The translations under genes and the position numbers were made by a program. Positions 10,197-20,685 of a stretch of 64,000 nucleotides of DNA are shown piece by piece (the first letter of the stretch is position 1; each line of letters starts with the position of its first letter). Under the pieces are notes generated by a model, which saw only the letters and a list, made by a program, of their open reading frames with translations, was not told where the DNA came from and made no database searches. Location: the NCBI RefSeq assembly GCF_001723175.1, contig NC_064655.1:186001-250000 (forward strand), in the 5' to 3' direction. This DNA comes from Penicillium oxalicum. Its lineage: Eukaryota; Ascomycota; Eurotiomycetes; Eurotiales; Aspergillaceae.

Positions 10197-11531
10197 TTTG
10201 GGGAATGAAGTGCATAGCTTGAATAGAGGTTATAGTAATCACAACCCGTGAAAATATGTATTGCAAAGGATTAAGAGAATCCGAGAGAAATTCGCAAACA
10301 CAAGTAGCATGGCCATACACCGGTGGTTACCTGAGTGAGGACTTATCGTCGCCGGAGTGCCCTCATTCCCTATCGTTGTTCCTTTCACCACCCTCTCCCA
10401 CGTAGGCAACACCCCCAGTGGGGGCGGGTCTGCCTAAAACACCAGATCCACATGTCCTCACCATGGAACTTGCTGCTCACCCTGATCCCCTCGTTCTGTG
10501 GGCGTGCTAAAGGTCGATTTCACTGCTGGGTTGGGCTGCACGGACATAGCTTTGGCCTGTGTTAGTCACCAACGTAGGTGATGATAGTTCGACATCAGTT
10601 GAGTCTGTCCTTTTGCCTCCCAGAGTCTTGTTGACTAAATGATGGAAGCTCATCATCGGGCCAGATCCTGTCAGGTCGTGTAGAAGTAGGGAAAATCTAT
10701 AATGAGACTGAGATGTTGCTCGGATGTTCATCATCTTGTCTGATTCGGCTGTCTATTCTCAGATCAGACACGAATTACTCCTACAATACTAGCTAGCAAA
10801 TCGGCCAGCTCAACAGAACTTGGTGGGTAATCATGCGCACTGCGAGGATGTTCCTTCGCTCTTCGTTGATGTAAATCTTGGACCAACCGTGGAGGATAGC
10901 AAATATTGCCTTACCCGCAGTCGATAATATTGACAGTAATTCAAAAGCTGTGCTCTAGTACCAGTCATTTTTAACTTCAACACGGGACCGAATTTCCTAA
11001 ATTATCCTAATAAACGGGTAGTCCAATTCTGGGACAAGATCGTTCCCCACTTATGTTTTCCGTGAAGACAAGATGAAGCTTTACCTACCTGTCTCTTTCT
11101 AACAGGAATGGCCTGCATCAGCTATGAATTACCAAGGATTTACCAGCTAATGATAGCAACGGAATCAAAAAGGGGCAATGCAAAGATGGGCTGAAAAAAG
11201 TGTTGATTCTGATGAACTAAACTACTGAACTTCATGGGGGTTGAAATACCCATGAGAATACCAATGACTCGGGGGTTACTAGCCCGAGGGGTCCAGATAT
11301 AGCAAGAATCTATAAAAATTAAAGAGGGGGTTATTAAGGGGTTGCAGATCTCAGCCAGCCATAGTTGCATCTGACGAGTCAATACAATGCCAATATCCAT
11401 TATCCTGACACTTTCTTATTCTTTCTGATAATATACCAGGTGAAGTTCAAACTGATCTCCAAACAATTTTATTGTTAATTTAGAAATGCGGAGATGATTT
11501 TTGATGCTGTGGCTTTGTTCTTGATGTATGA
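10197..11531. other. Intergenic, nothing recognisable
   Basis: I found no gene here. The frames at 10507-10734 and 11140-11400 (-) are short, without motifs or splice context. The AT-rich part around 10740-11520 looks like degenerate DNA. Confidence 0.4.
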
Positions 11532-13137
11532 TCAAACAGGGTAATGACGAAGGAAAAGACGTTGTGTTTCCGCCCAAGGACCGTCAGGAATCATATCATA
11601 TGGAAATTTTCCATCATCAGACGTAGCACATCGGTCAGCTCCCGCATTCAGTGACTCTCCAACTATTTCCCACGTCCATCTCTTCGTGACTGCTATCTGT
11701 AGGGGCGTATATCCGGCAGAGTCACGAGCATTCACATCAGCTCCGTGCCGAATGAGAAGTGCAGCCATTTCTCGTACTTCCAGAGGAGAAAGAAACCTTT
11801 CATCGAAAACATGGTGAAGTGCAGCTTTCTTTTGCAAGTGTCTTGAATTGACCTGCGCCCCGCGATCAAGTAGGATCTTTGTTACTGAAATGGAGCATTT
11901 GCGGACGGCCAAATCAAGAGGGGTGAGCCCGTCGATGTTCCGGAAATTAACATCAGCACCTAATGACAGTAACATTTGGACTTTCGCTGTCTCATTTTCC
12001 TCGTCACCAAAGATGCGTTTGATGGCGTAGAAAACCGGTGTTTCACGTTGCTTCCCCCCCCACCCAGTTCACGTCAGCTCCGTTTTCAGCCAGTCAGCTT
12101 ATCATATCGAAAGAAGAATATGGCGATAGAGCAGCTAAGTGAAGAACACATTCGCCGTCGGAGTTTTGCGCCATAATATTTGCTCCAGATTGAAGGAATG
12201 TTTGGGCTTGTTTTATGCGTCATTGAGAGATCGCATAGAGCAAAGGTGTCTGCTGCTTAGAGTTTCGCATATCTATTTCAGCTCCGTGCATCACGAGCGT
12301 TTGGATTATGGTTCTGTTATCATTCCTTAGGTTCTTAGGGCGGATCGTGTAGAAACGAGCTGTCCAACCATTTCCAAACCGGTAATGATTCTGAAAGTTT
12401 AGGTTGGCGCTATTCTGTGACAGTACTTGAACAGCCCGTAGGCATGAATGTTCAGTTACTACCTGAAGGGGAGTTCGTCCAGTGCCGTCTTGCGAATCCA
12501 CATCAATGCCAGAATGCAGGAGTGCTTTGATAACTGCAGATATTGCGTTCTTCGATGCCGCGACATGCAATAGATTCATCCCGTTGCGTTCCAATATATG
12601 TGCATCAGCTACAAATTTCAGGAGTAGAGCCGCCTTGGACGCCTAGTTTGATCGTATGGATTCCAACGGAGGAGACAGCTTATCAAACGCGACAGAATTA
12701 ACCTTGGCTCCATGGTGAAGCAGCATCTTGGTGATAGCGATGTCGCTGCGTCCACTGGTTGCCAGTTTCAATGGCCTTCGAGAACGGAGGTCGGCTATAT
12801 CTGGAGATGCTCCATTCTCTAGCAGAAGCTGCACAATACGAGTATGATTGTGACTTATCGCCTCCAAAAGCCCTGTTGATTGCTCGCGGCCATGTGATCG
12901 GACATTGACGTCTGCGCCAGCTGCCAGCATACACTGCACCCCTTTTTCGTTACCATGACTCGCGTACCACACGAGGACAGACCCTCCATCAGATTTGATG
13001 TTTTTCTTGAAAAACTCGCCAATAAGAACGTTGTACAGCTTATGGTTTGCTCGTAGAAATCTGAATAGGTCCGTCATAGAATGTATATGGCCTGAAATGA
13101 GGGATATTATTTCCGAGGGCAGAGCATTGAGAGACAT
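11532..13137 (-). pseudogene. F-box plus ankyrin-repeat protein, inactivated
   Basis: The frame starting at ATG 13137 opens with an F-box-like helix set (LNALPSEIISLISGHIHSMTDLFRFLRANHKLYN). It continues into ankyrin repeats such as VLVWYASHGNEKGVQCMLAAGADVN, TGLLEAISHNHTRIVQLLLENGASPD, MNLLHVAASKN and TPLDLAVRKCSISVTKILLDRGAQVN. Three nonsense codons interrupt it: TAG at 12643-12645, TGA at 12220-12222 and TGA at 12094-12096. All are reachable by C-to-T from CAG or CGA. A frameshift lies in a run of eight C at 12054-12061, after which the repeats resume (KQRETPVFYAI...LLSLGADVNFRNIDG) to the stop at 11532. About 530 codons in total. Intact relatives are presumed SCF ubiquitin-ligase adaptors with ankyrin substrate-binding domains. 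The C8 run could be a sequencing artefact, but the three stops are independent of it. Confidence 0.85.
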
Positions 13138-13526
13138 CGTGGCACATTTCCAAAACTGAGACTTCGAACTTCAAATTTAAGGGAAAGGTAAATCATATAC
13201 AGGCGAACCTTGTTGCAATTCAGAGAGCATAGGACCTAGCTATCGGCCGATCTTCGTAGGAAACTAAACTAGCTGGACGAGCTTCACCAAGGGAGAAAAG
13301 TCAAATATGTCATCCACCTGGTCCGGTGAGTCAACAAAGAACTCGTTGGTGAAAACAATATTGACCAAATTCCCGTGTCCCGTAGGACTTGCAAGAGTTA
13401 TCAGCGGCAACCTAAAGCGCTAGGACCGAATAGAAGGTAAATGTAAATGCTAACGAATTTACCGCCTCATCGACGTAAATTTGTCCCACTGACCAAAAGA
13501 CAAATCTGTCTCCGGTCTAGCAAGCC

Positions 13527-13876
13527 GTGCAAGTCATGGAGGCTCGCAAGATGAATCTCGGCGTGGAACATTCTAATACGCTGAAGAGGATGGATAGCCT
13601 ATCGTGAAATTATAGGAAACACGGCCGATGGGAGGAGGCCGAGCAGCTTTTTGTGCAGGTCATGGAGGTGAACATGACGAAGCTCGGTGCGGACCATCTC
13701 TCCACTCTGACGAGCATGGCCAATCTCTCTTTTACCTTGAAATATTCAGGTCATAAACCCGCGCCCTTGATTTACTACGAGATTGCCTGGCCAGGCAGGA
13801 GCGAGTACTGGGGCTCAATCACCGTCAGGTCTTATCTGATTCTGAAACATGGCTGGAATGGGAAACAGAGAAGTAG
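13527..13876 (+). pseudogene. TPR (kinesin-light-chain-type) fragment of an NLR-like protein
   Basis: The + strand reads VQVMEARKMNLGVEHSNTL, a stop, then NYRKHGRWEEAEQLFVQVME and KLGADHLSTLTSMANLSFT. This is the 42-residue TPR_10/KLC repeat that ends many fungal NB-ARC or patatin/nucleoside-phosphorylase STAND proteins. After a frameshift near 13800 the typical C-terminal end follows (ERVLGLNHRQVLSDSETWLEWETEK). One TGA and one frameshift break it, and no NB-ARC or effector domain is visible upstream. It is a remnant of the last two or three repeats only. Confidence 0.8.
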
Positions 13877-14133
13877 GCAGATCTCCCAGGAATGAACACT
13901 GGATTGAAACCCGCCGGTCCCGAGGAGAGTCACTTCTATCAAATTTCTGCTCTGCAGTCCTTCCGCTCGTTGTGAAGCGCCGTTCTCGCGGTAGCTCTGC
14001 AGACATCTAGAAGCTCCCAGGACCTGGGTTTTATCAGCCCCTATCAGTTGCCTTACCTGTGCTCATAAATACAAGACTGGAGGGCTTTCATGTTAACTGC
14101 CTTCTTTCATTTTCTGCTCATCCTAAGGTCATT

Positions 14134-14803
14134 ATGGAATCTGAGGCTATTCAGTACTCAGCTTTAACCACACTCTTGTCTGTCGTTCTCGGGGCAAGGG
14201 TATTTTTTTGTATATACGACTACCGCAATACCGACTATACCGACTATACTTTGTTGATTTGGCTCAATGCATAATGCTATTGAGCTGTTCCATTGTGAGC
14301 TTGGCTTTGACCTGCAGAAAATCGAGTGAAAAGAGCGTTGCGACCTTGAGAGCCCTCATTTCGATTCTAATACCGGTGCCATGGGTAATACCCATGAATG
14401 CTGTGATGGCAGACCAGAGCTAACTGTTACGACTTAGTATTACCAAGTGAAGCTTCAATTGAGCGGATTAGAGGGAGAGACTCGCCTTGTTGCGGCTGGC
14501 TTGGCAGTCTTTGTGACTTCTTGTTTGATTAAAGTCACTGCTGCCATGATCGGTACCTTCATTTACCCCTCAATGTGGTTTATTGTGGCCTTCCTGCTGT
14601 GTGTTGACTACCTAGCAATGTCTTTCTTCTACTGGTGGTTACGTCAGCGTACCCTGCAGGGATATCAGACTCGAGCTCAAGTAAGCCACATTGCAGCCGT
14701 ACTCTCATTTGCTTCCGTTCTACTTTTAGTCGTCACCAGCATCGGAGCCATCTTGCACAGTTGGTTGTTATCATTAGAGGTAAAAACTCCAGCGTATTTA
14801 TAG
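14134..14803 (+). CDS. Multi-pass membrane protein, left copy (possibly frameshifted)
   Basis: Exon 1 spans 14134-14384 and exon 2 spans 14438-14779, joined across a 53 nt intron (GTAATA donor, GACTTAG acceptor). A further donor follows SLLSLE (GAG|GTAAAA at 14779/14780), so a last exon is likely but not found. Exon 1 holds one to three hydrophobic helices (ALTTLLSVVLGARVFFCIY, IMLLSCSIVSLALTC). Exon 2 holds three more (LAVFVTSCLIKVTAAMIGTF, WFIVAFLLCVDYLAMSFFYW, VLSFASVLLLVVTSIGAIL). In exon 1 the frame changes within a 9 bp tandem duplication (ACCGACTAT repeated near 14225-14245), so this copy may be non-functional. It is clearly paralogous to the gene at 48270-48924 on the opposite strand, with the intron at the same place. 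I do not recognise a named family. Confidence 0.55.
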
Positions 14804-14826
14804 TGAATAGACGTGCGCTGATCTAA

Positions 14827-15990
14827 GCAGCTCCAGATTCCTATCATCTTAACCGCCTCACTTTTGTTGCTTCTTCAGAGTGGAGTGCATCAAAACAGGT
14901 CCAGAAACATTTTTGTGGCATCAACAGAGAATGCATGAGTGCTGCTGGTTTCGGTATATACGATTATCTTCAACCTCGATATCATCTCTCATGTAACATG
15001 TTTGTTCACCGAATCTTTATACTGAGAGAAGTTACGTACTCACTTTCTGATAGTCATGCACCTTTAAAAGTAGCCTCTGACCAAGAGTATGTGATTTTGA
15101 AGTGATGGAGCGGTCTACAAAAGTCGACATGTTGATGGGATTGAGGCCTGAGAGGCAAATTGAGGGAGCCAATCGTCGTCTTTAGGATTCCATGTGGATT
15201 TATCGTTGTGCGACATATCTAATCCAGGCCGTCAAGAATCGGAAACTATCGGACAGATATGAAGAAATTGCTGATTTTTCCCAAGCGTCGCATGAGCTTT
15301 GCCCTTATTTGAACAAAAAAGACAGAGCTCGTACCAACTCAATAGCGACAGGGCCAGATCGGCTTTACAGTTCAAAATCTTTTGCGGCGAGACCACATCC
15401 AACCATGATCTGCCGACCTCGTACCGAGAAGAAGATCGGCTTTGTTTTTATCGTCATTCAGTAGACATTGAAAAAGAGATGAAGTGCTATATGGTCGTGG
15501 CCGGTGAGTGACCGTCGTGACTGACTAGGTTCCCCTGGTGAAGCAGATCTCTCTAATGCGTGTCATGCAGTGTGTGCCAGGCAAAAGATGCACGAGTCAG
15601 TGAGGGATTGCGTGCAGCCCCATGTCAACAGCAATCTCAGATCATTGAACTTTGACTTGGGGCCGTGTCGTGTGTAGTCTGAACATGACGCAGCCAATTA
15701 GCCAGTCTCGCCTGACACAGCAGCCGCGGGATAAGCAGTCTCCAGTTTCCGCCCGTGTACTGAACGAGAATGAAGTCGACATAATTCAAGAATTTTTTAC
15801 TTCTCACTCCAGATTATTCGCAGTACAGGAAAGGAGCGATGGAAACAAATATTAGAGCTTAAATGATACGGTCAGCCATCCTTTCTTGTCATTTTCCAGA
15901 CTGCAAAATAGCTTAATTGACTCTAATAGGATTCGCGCTAATTCCCACCGAGAATCATGGTCCATAAACTGCTCCTTTTTCCGTCATATA
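14827..15990. other. Intergenic, weak ORFs only
   Basis: Two overlapping frames at 15192-15511 (+) and a 56-codon frame from the ATG at 15685 (+) have no motifs. The corresponding interval in the right arm (between the zinc-ribbon and multi-TM genes) carries a coiled-coil gene instead, with no counterpart here. Confidence 0.35.
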
Positions 15991-16428
15991 TCAATCTGCT
16001 GGAAGTTCCGGAATGGCTACCACCGGTGTATCCCACCTCGTACTATAGAGCTTACACTTCGTCCGCCGGCGAGAACAGATGCCGGTCGCTGGGAAACTGA
16101 TCGGGTCATTAAAGTGCTTTCTATGGTAAGAGGCAGATCTACGGCCGTGGCAGATCTGGCATCGAAGTGCAACAATGGACGACGGTTGTGGTCTATTATC
16201 CTCCTGCGGCCAGAAAAGGGTAACTGTGGGTGGGCTCTTTTCTGAACATGATGGTAGCCGTTCCCTTGCCGTTCTGAGTCTGTGTCCGTTAGGAAGTTTG
16301 ATCAATCGCGAAAACCCAGTAAGATAGAAGACACAACTACCTGCTGTTGATCCACAAAGTGGTACCCAGAAACCAACGCATGACGGAAACAAAGGAGGAA
16401 TCGAAGGCAATTCATCCGATTTAGACAA
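15991..16428 (-). CDS. Small zinc-ribbon-like protein, left copy
   Basis: The C-terminal exon encodes a conserved block LRCQICHGRRS.SYH..H, then DPI.FPA.GICSRRRTKCKLY, and ends in IPELPAD. It has a C-x2-C pair and a C-x6-C pair with intervening His, compatible with one zinc site. Upstream is a Pro/Ser linker (RERLPSCSEKSPPTV) and a Pro/Leu-rich N-terminal piece (ELPSIPPLFPSCVGF). An intron between them is likely, because CTAAC followed by ACACAG occurs near 16277-16285, but the donor is ambiguous. The gene is paralogous at the nucleotide level to 43654-44096 on the opposite strand. I recall similar short ELPA-ending proteins in Aspergillus genomes, without a known role. The start codon is not defined. 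Confidence 0.6.
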   Translation of the reverse strand: MSKSDELPSIPPLFPSCVGFWVPLCGSTAGSCVFYLTGFSRLIKLPNGHRLRTARERLPSCSEKSPPTVTLFWPQEDNRPQPSSIVALRCQICHGRRSASYHRKHFNDPISFPATGICSRRRTKCKLYSTRWDTPVVAIPELPAD

Positions 16429-16661
16429 TGTAGGAAACTGGATTATTAGTACCTACCCCGTGCTTCAGGGATGAGGACGAAGAGCAGACAGAATAAGACT
16501 GTAGCCAGGGTAGATCAATCACGCCAATCTATCATGTGCGAAAGACCTATCCATGATCGGAGAAGACCTTCGCGTGTGGGAAAGTTTCTTCCCTTCGGAC
16601 AAACAGATGGATTGTTTAAACACTAGTAGGATTTCATTCTCAACGTTATGTTGAAGGTTTG

Positions 16662-17048
16662 ATGGTGATGAAAGAGAGAGCTAGGGACAACCAGGTCCTG
16701 CCCTCGCAGTCTTCCACCTCTGCGGCTGCACAGGTTTCTGCTGACTTCCAGTCCATGCAATCTCTAGGTCCGCTTGAGATCCCTGGACCTAGGGATGAAA
16801 CAGTCAAGGAGTATGGTGAATTGCAAGTGTCAAATGTCACTGATGACACTCTCAAGGCTGCATTTCGAGAGATCTGTGACATGATGATCGATAATGGTCT
16901 TGATCTTGAGCAGGTCTACAAGGATCAAGACCCGGCATTCTTTATCGGAAAGAGCATTAAGATAGGTATTGCTCGACGGTTCGTAGAAGACATTCGGCGC
17001 TGGGTTGAGAACATGAAGAAAGCAATCCCCATTTATGAGATAATTTAG
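16662..17048 (+). CDS. Hypothetical 128-residue protein
   Basis: An uninterrupted frame from the ATG at 16662 is Ser/Gln-rich for about 45 residues. It then becomes a compact helical segment: DDTLKAAFREICDMMIDNGL, DLEQVYKDQDPAFFIGKSIK, GIARRFVEDIRRWVENMKKA. The spacing of hydrophobic and charged residues looks like a folded domain of SAM-like size, and codon use looks coding. It is divergently placed with respect to the zinc-ribbon gene (15991-16428), 234 bp away. No family is recognised with confidence. Confidence 0.55.
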   Translation: MVMKERARDNQVLPSQSSTSAAAQVSADFQSMQSLGPLEIPGPRDETVKEYGELQVSNVTDDTLKAAFREICDMMIDNGLDLEQVYKDQDPAFFIGKSIKIGIARRFVEDIRRWVENMKKAIPIYEII

Positions 17049-17578
17049 CAACTATCCACTTTGTCGTTGGCGTACATGGCGTTTAGGAGGTTTAGTTTAA
17101 CATATTGCTGTTGACCGCAGGTGCAATTGACATATTATTGGTTTCACGAGTGTTGATTTGTGTAGCTGCAATTGTTGTTTTCAGGCTAATACTGTAATTG
17201 AGGCCAGGAGAAAAAGTAGCTTAACTCGTTCAACATCATTTCCACGAACCATTACTACGGCGTTTATTGACGGACTTAGACCGGATCTCCACCATCAGTG
17301 GCGCTGACTTTCACTAATAGTGTAGGGATAGCTATCAGAATACTGAGTAGTTTATAGTTTTCCGCAGAAATGTGAGGTAGCACTGTGTAACTACGGGTTT
17401 AGCAAAGTAGGTAGAATTACATGACATTCATTGCTAAATTTGTTGTAGAAGAAGCTCCAAAGTCCCGGCGCTATATAGAGCTCTTCTTCGGTCGTGTTAG
17501 CCTTCGCTCGTTGAGCCCTACCACAAACGTAACCCTAGATTGAACGCTCTATTTCTAGTTATCTTCTTTGACAGATAA

Positions 17579-18260
17579 TTACTCAATCTTCGGAAGTTCA
17601 TTTTGAGCCGTTTTGACCATCTCGTGACCATCTTCCTTTAACCTCTCGTTGTCATTCTCCCTAAGCCAGAATGATCCAATATTCAAACTCATGTCCCTCG
17701 CCTTCCATCCCTCGTTAAATCCTTATCGAATTGCCCTTCGCCATACATCAGCGTAGGCGTCTTTCCAATTCTCAATAAACTCTTCTGCTTCTTGCTTAGT
17801 GCTAAAACATTCTTGGCACGCGGTGGTTCCATTAATCGCCTCTTTCGCATCCCTATATTATGTGAGTTATCTATGTTGGACTATCAAAATAAGGAGGCTT
17901 ACTCCCAAGAAGTGAACACTCTAGTAGTCTTGCCACCTGCAACGGCATAGTATTTGTCTTTTCGCAACGACACGATTTTGGTTTTAGCTGATTTCTTAAC
18001 AAATATATCAACGTCCTCGAAGCCTCTATCTTTTATTGCCTTGCAAGCATCCTCGAGTGTGTCCCACTTCTTATGCTCGGCGCCTTCGTATTCTATGACT
18101 CTTAGGTGCGCTTAACTCCTAGGCAAGTAGCATATTAGTGCATCAAACGTCTCTTGCCAAGTTAGATCCAATCCTACTAAGATGAATATATAGTAGGCTT
18201 GTCAACACGACCTTTGTAGACCGCATAGAACTTATCGCTTTTGCTAACTGGTGGAGCCAT
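17579..18260 (-). pseudogene. RNase H1-N / viroplasmin-domain protein, inactivated
   Basis: From ATG 18260 the minus strand reads MAPPVSKSDKFYAVYKGRVD, KPTIYSS. This is the start of the small RNA:DNA-hybrid-binding (viroplasmin-like, RNase H1 N-terminal) domain with its KFYAVYKGR motif. A second unit follows: RKDKYYAVAGGKTTRVFTSW, an intron with a GTAAGC donor, then DAKEAINGTTACQECFSTKQ and EAEEFIENWK. This reproduces the domain's K(F/Y)YAV.(G)R..G.F.SW......V.G......F.....A..F pattern. In-frame TAG and TAA codons plus a frameshift follow IYSS, and another TAA falls after WRRAIR near the end. No RNase H catalytic domain is seen. This is a host-type fungal domain despite the virus-derived name. 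It was probably a two-domain nucleic-acid-binding protein, now dead. Confidence 0.75.
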
Positions 18261-19239
18261 AGGCGTATTACTTCGATAATTGCTTGTCTTAAAGCGTCAA
18301 ATCCTATGCACTGTGAGAGAAAAGAAACTTCAAGAGTATAGCAACAGTCCTGATATCATATAAACAAGATTTGGGGCATATATATAGTTATCTCAAGGGC
18401 GGCTGACGGCATTTGGCTACATTTAGCTTGTGAATGTTCGATGAGCTGGCTTTATGTGTCACGACCTACTGGTGGCCCGAAATAGAACCCCTTAAGGCGT
18501 ACCTACGGCGCTATTGGCTTAGACAACTCCATAAGAGCCACGTTGCAAAGTTTTGTGGTCGAGAGTATTTTACAAGAACTCATAAACGAAAGCAGGAAAA
18601 TATGTTTTCGTATACTGTATAAATTCGTGCACAGGGAAGTTGAGCGACAAGACTACACGTGTTGAAATCCTTCTTATTACGCGATATATATCTTTAAGCT
18701 CGATACATCATCTGCCTAGCAGGTTTATCGAGCGCTTAGGTGACTGAACCCTGTACTTCACTCACCGAAGTTCAATCACCTTACCCCTCACTCCTTCACC
18801 CCCTCGTTATGTCATGCTAAGTAATCAATATCACTACATCCTTGATGCTGAACTGGATCAAGACATTTCCACGCTAGCGGAAGAGCCATCCCAATACCCA
18901 TTAATCTTCGTGAGTTATTGAACATATACATTCTCCACGATGTGCTTTGATGCTATATACTAGAAGAGGTCCCCGGTATATGTTGTAGCCAGCTGCCTAT
19001 ACCATAGATAATCCCCCACTCTGGATCATATCGTGGTTAAGCTCATGCTCTAGGGTAGCTTTGCGCCATCTCGGTTCGATTTCTCGTGATTAATTGTTAA
19101 GAGACGACGTCCTTCGGAGGGCTTGAGGGTAAGAGACATCAGATATATTCAATTTAAGCAGTACATAAAGTGCCGTATAATCTCGTAAAAAGCAATACAT
19201 GCCCAACTAACAGGGTACTACGGATAAGTCCCCAATATA
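18261..19239. other. Intergenic, nothing recognisable
   Basis: One 62-codon frame at 18434-18622 (+) has no motif. The rest is AT-rich with many stops on both strands. Confidence 0.4.
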
Positions 19240-20506
19240 GACTAGTGTGTTTTGGCAGTGGGGCTGGATAATTAATCGAAGCTTTCAGGTGGTGGCACCA
19301 GTTTCGGGCGTACCTAACAATCTTTTAAGACTTCTTCGATTTTCAAGCCTGCGTACCGAAAATGACCTCTAGCACTCTCTTCTTTTGCACCGACCACATC
19401 AATACACCATCCAAGAAAGGCATCAAAGCCTTGATCGGGGTCTACTTCATAATAACTCCAGTTGCGTTTGATAAAGGCTTTGAGCTTAGCGAAAAACTCT
19501 TCAATCGGATTCAAGTCCGGCGAGTAGGGTGGTAGATAGACCAATTTTACCCCTGCGTCCACACATATCTGCGCCATCCGCTCTGAATAATGAAACGATG
19601 CATTATCCATAACCAGAACGGATTTAGGTTCGGGCCATCTTCCACAGTGCTAAAGAAGCTGCGCTATGAAGTCCTCGAACACTGTGGCATCCGTGGACCC
19701 GCGGAAGACACGTAAGAAAACGATTCCATCCTGGGAATAGGCAGGCAGTATTTAATATCGCTAGTCGCGATAAAATTGTGACACTTGCATAGGGGACACA
19801 CTAAATGGTGACTAGCCTGTCCGTCTGAATCCAACCCTTTTATCACATCCGGATTCATCAACGTAAACCAGCTGATACGACTGAAAATCCGATAAATTAT
19901 GCAGATACTATTCTCGCGAATCGGCATCTCGCTCCCTCGCTTGCTGCCGAGTGCTCTTTTTAGACCAACTTTTGGCAACAAGGGCTCGTCTGATGCTGGA
20001 GGTTGTGACTAGGGTGCGGAATTCATCCCAGAGGAAAACAGCCATCTCATCGAGGTATAAACCAGGCTTTTCAGACAGGTGTTCGCAGAGGGCTTCGATC
20101 ATCAGTGGTGTCACAGTCCGTCTCCGTCCTATTCGAGTTGGGGGTGCGTGCACACTACCAAATTGTCGCAAGTTTGCGCGAATATTTATAATCGTAGCCT
20201 GGCTGCACTCTGCTTCTTCGGCTATTTTAGATGTGCCAAGTGACTGGCTCTCTATTATGTCGCGGATGAGATGCAGCTTGGATGGTGGAAGTCTCGGTGC
20301 CATTTTGTGAGGTCAATTATGACATTCTAGGGAGATAGACGGGTGAAGATGCCTCCTGCTTGAGGTGGGTGGTATGGCAGAGAATTACGATTGTATGGCA
20401 TTTACGAGTAAGATACACAAGGCAAGGTCCCACCTTGGTCATGTAAAATACAATGTCTATTCTTGGAAATTATAGATCGACCACCATTCCAAATGTGCAC
20501 TAGTGT
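19240..20506 (-). mobile_element. Tc1/mariner-type DNA transposon, about 1.27 kb, inactivated
   Basis: The interval contains a whole Tc1-like transposase reading frame (19314-20303, minus). Possible terminal repeats start with ACTAGTG: inward from about 19241 on the left, and inward on the minus strand from about 20503 on the right (followed by TTTGG and a TGG on both sides). The repeats are diverged and mostly differ by transitions, so the exact ends and the TA target duplication are uncertain. It sits in the left arm of the inverted duplication and has no counterpart in the right arm, so it inserted after the duplication or was lost there. Confidence 0.7.
19314..20303 (-). pseudogene. Tc1-like DD34E transposase with five stop codons
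   Basis: A single 330-codon frame from ATG 20303 encodes a Tc3/paired-type helix-turn-helix (LHLIRDIIESQSLGTSKIAE, ECSQATIINIRANLRQFGSV). The DDE_3 domain follows, with QLVYVDESGCDKRVGFRRTG (first Asp), SVLVMDNASFHYSERMAQIC (second Asp) and YLPPYSPDLNPIEEFFAKLK (Glu). There are 34 residues between the second Asp and the Glu, as in Tc1-like DD34E enzymes. Stops interrupt it at 19908-19910 (TAG), 19812-19814 (TAG), 19761-19763 (TAG), 19752-19754 (TAA) and 19650-19652 (TAG). There is no frameshift. The context suggests TGG or CAG/CAA originals, all one transition away. The enzyme would cut and paste the element, but this copy cannot make it. Confidence 0.9.
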
Positions 20507-20685
20507 GTTTCAGATTAGGGTTCGCAAATCAAATCGCAAGAGTGTGGAGTTAAAACTGATTTCGAATTCTACTGTAAAGTATTCACCCCGCCTCTGCGTT
20601 TTCTAACACACGTCTCCCACCTAGTAAATCGCTCTATGGAAATGCGTTGCAATACTCGCGCCCAGTCTTCCGTTAGCGCCGTCGA

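Noticed and set aside
19231..20520. Direct repeat CTAGTGTGTTT at both ends of the Tc1 element as long terminal or target duplication
   Set aside because: The core CACTAGTG is a palindrome, so it matches in both orientations; Tc1-like elements need inverted ends with TA duplication, which fits better.
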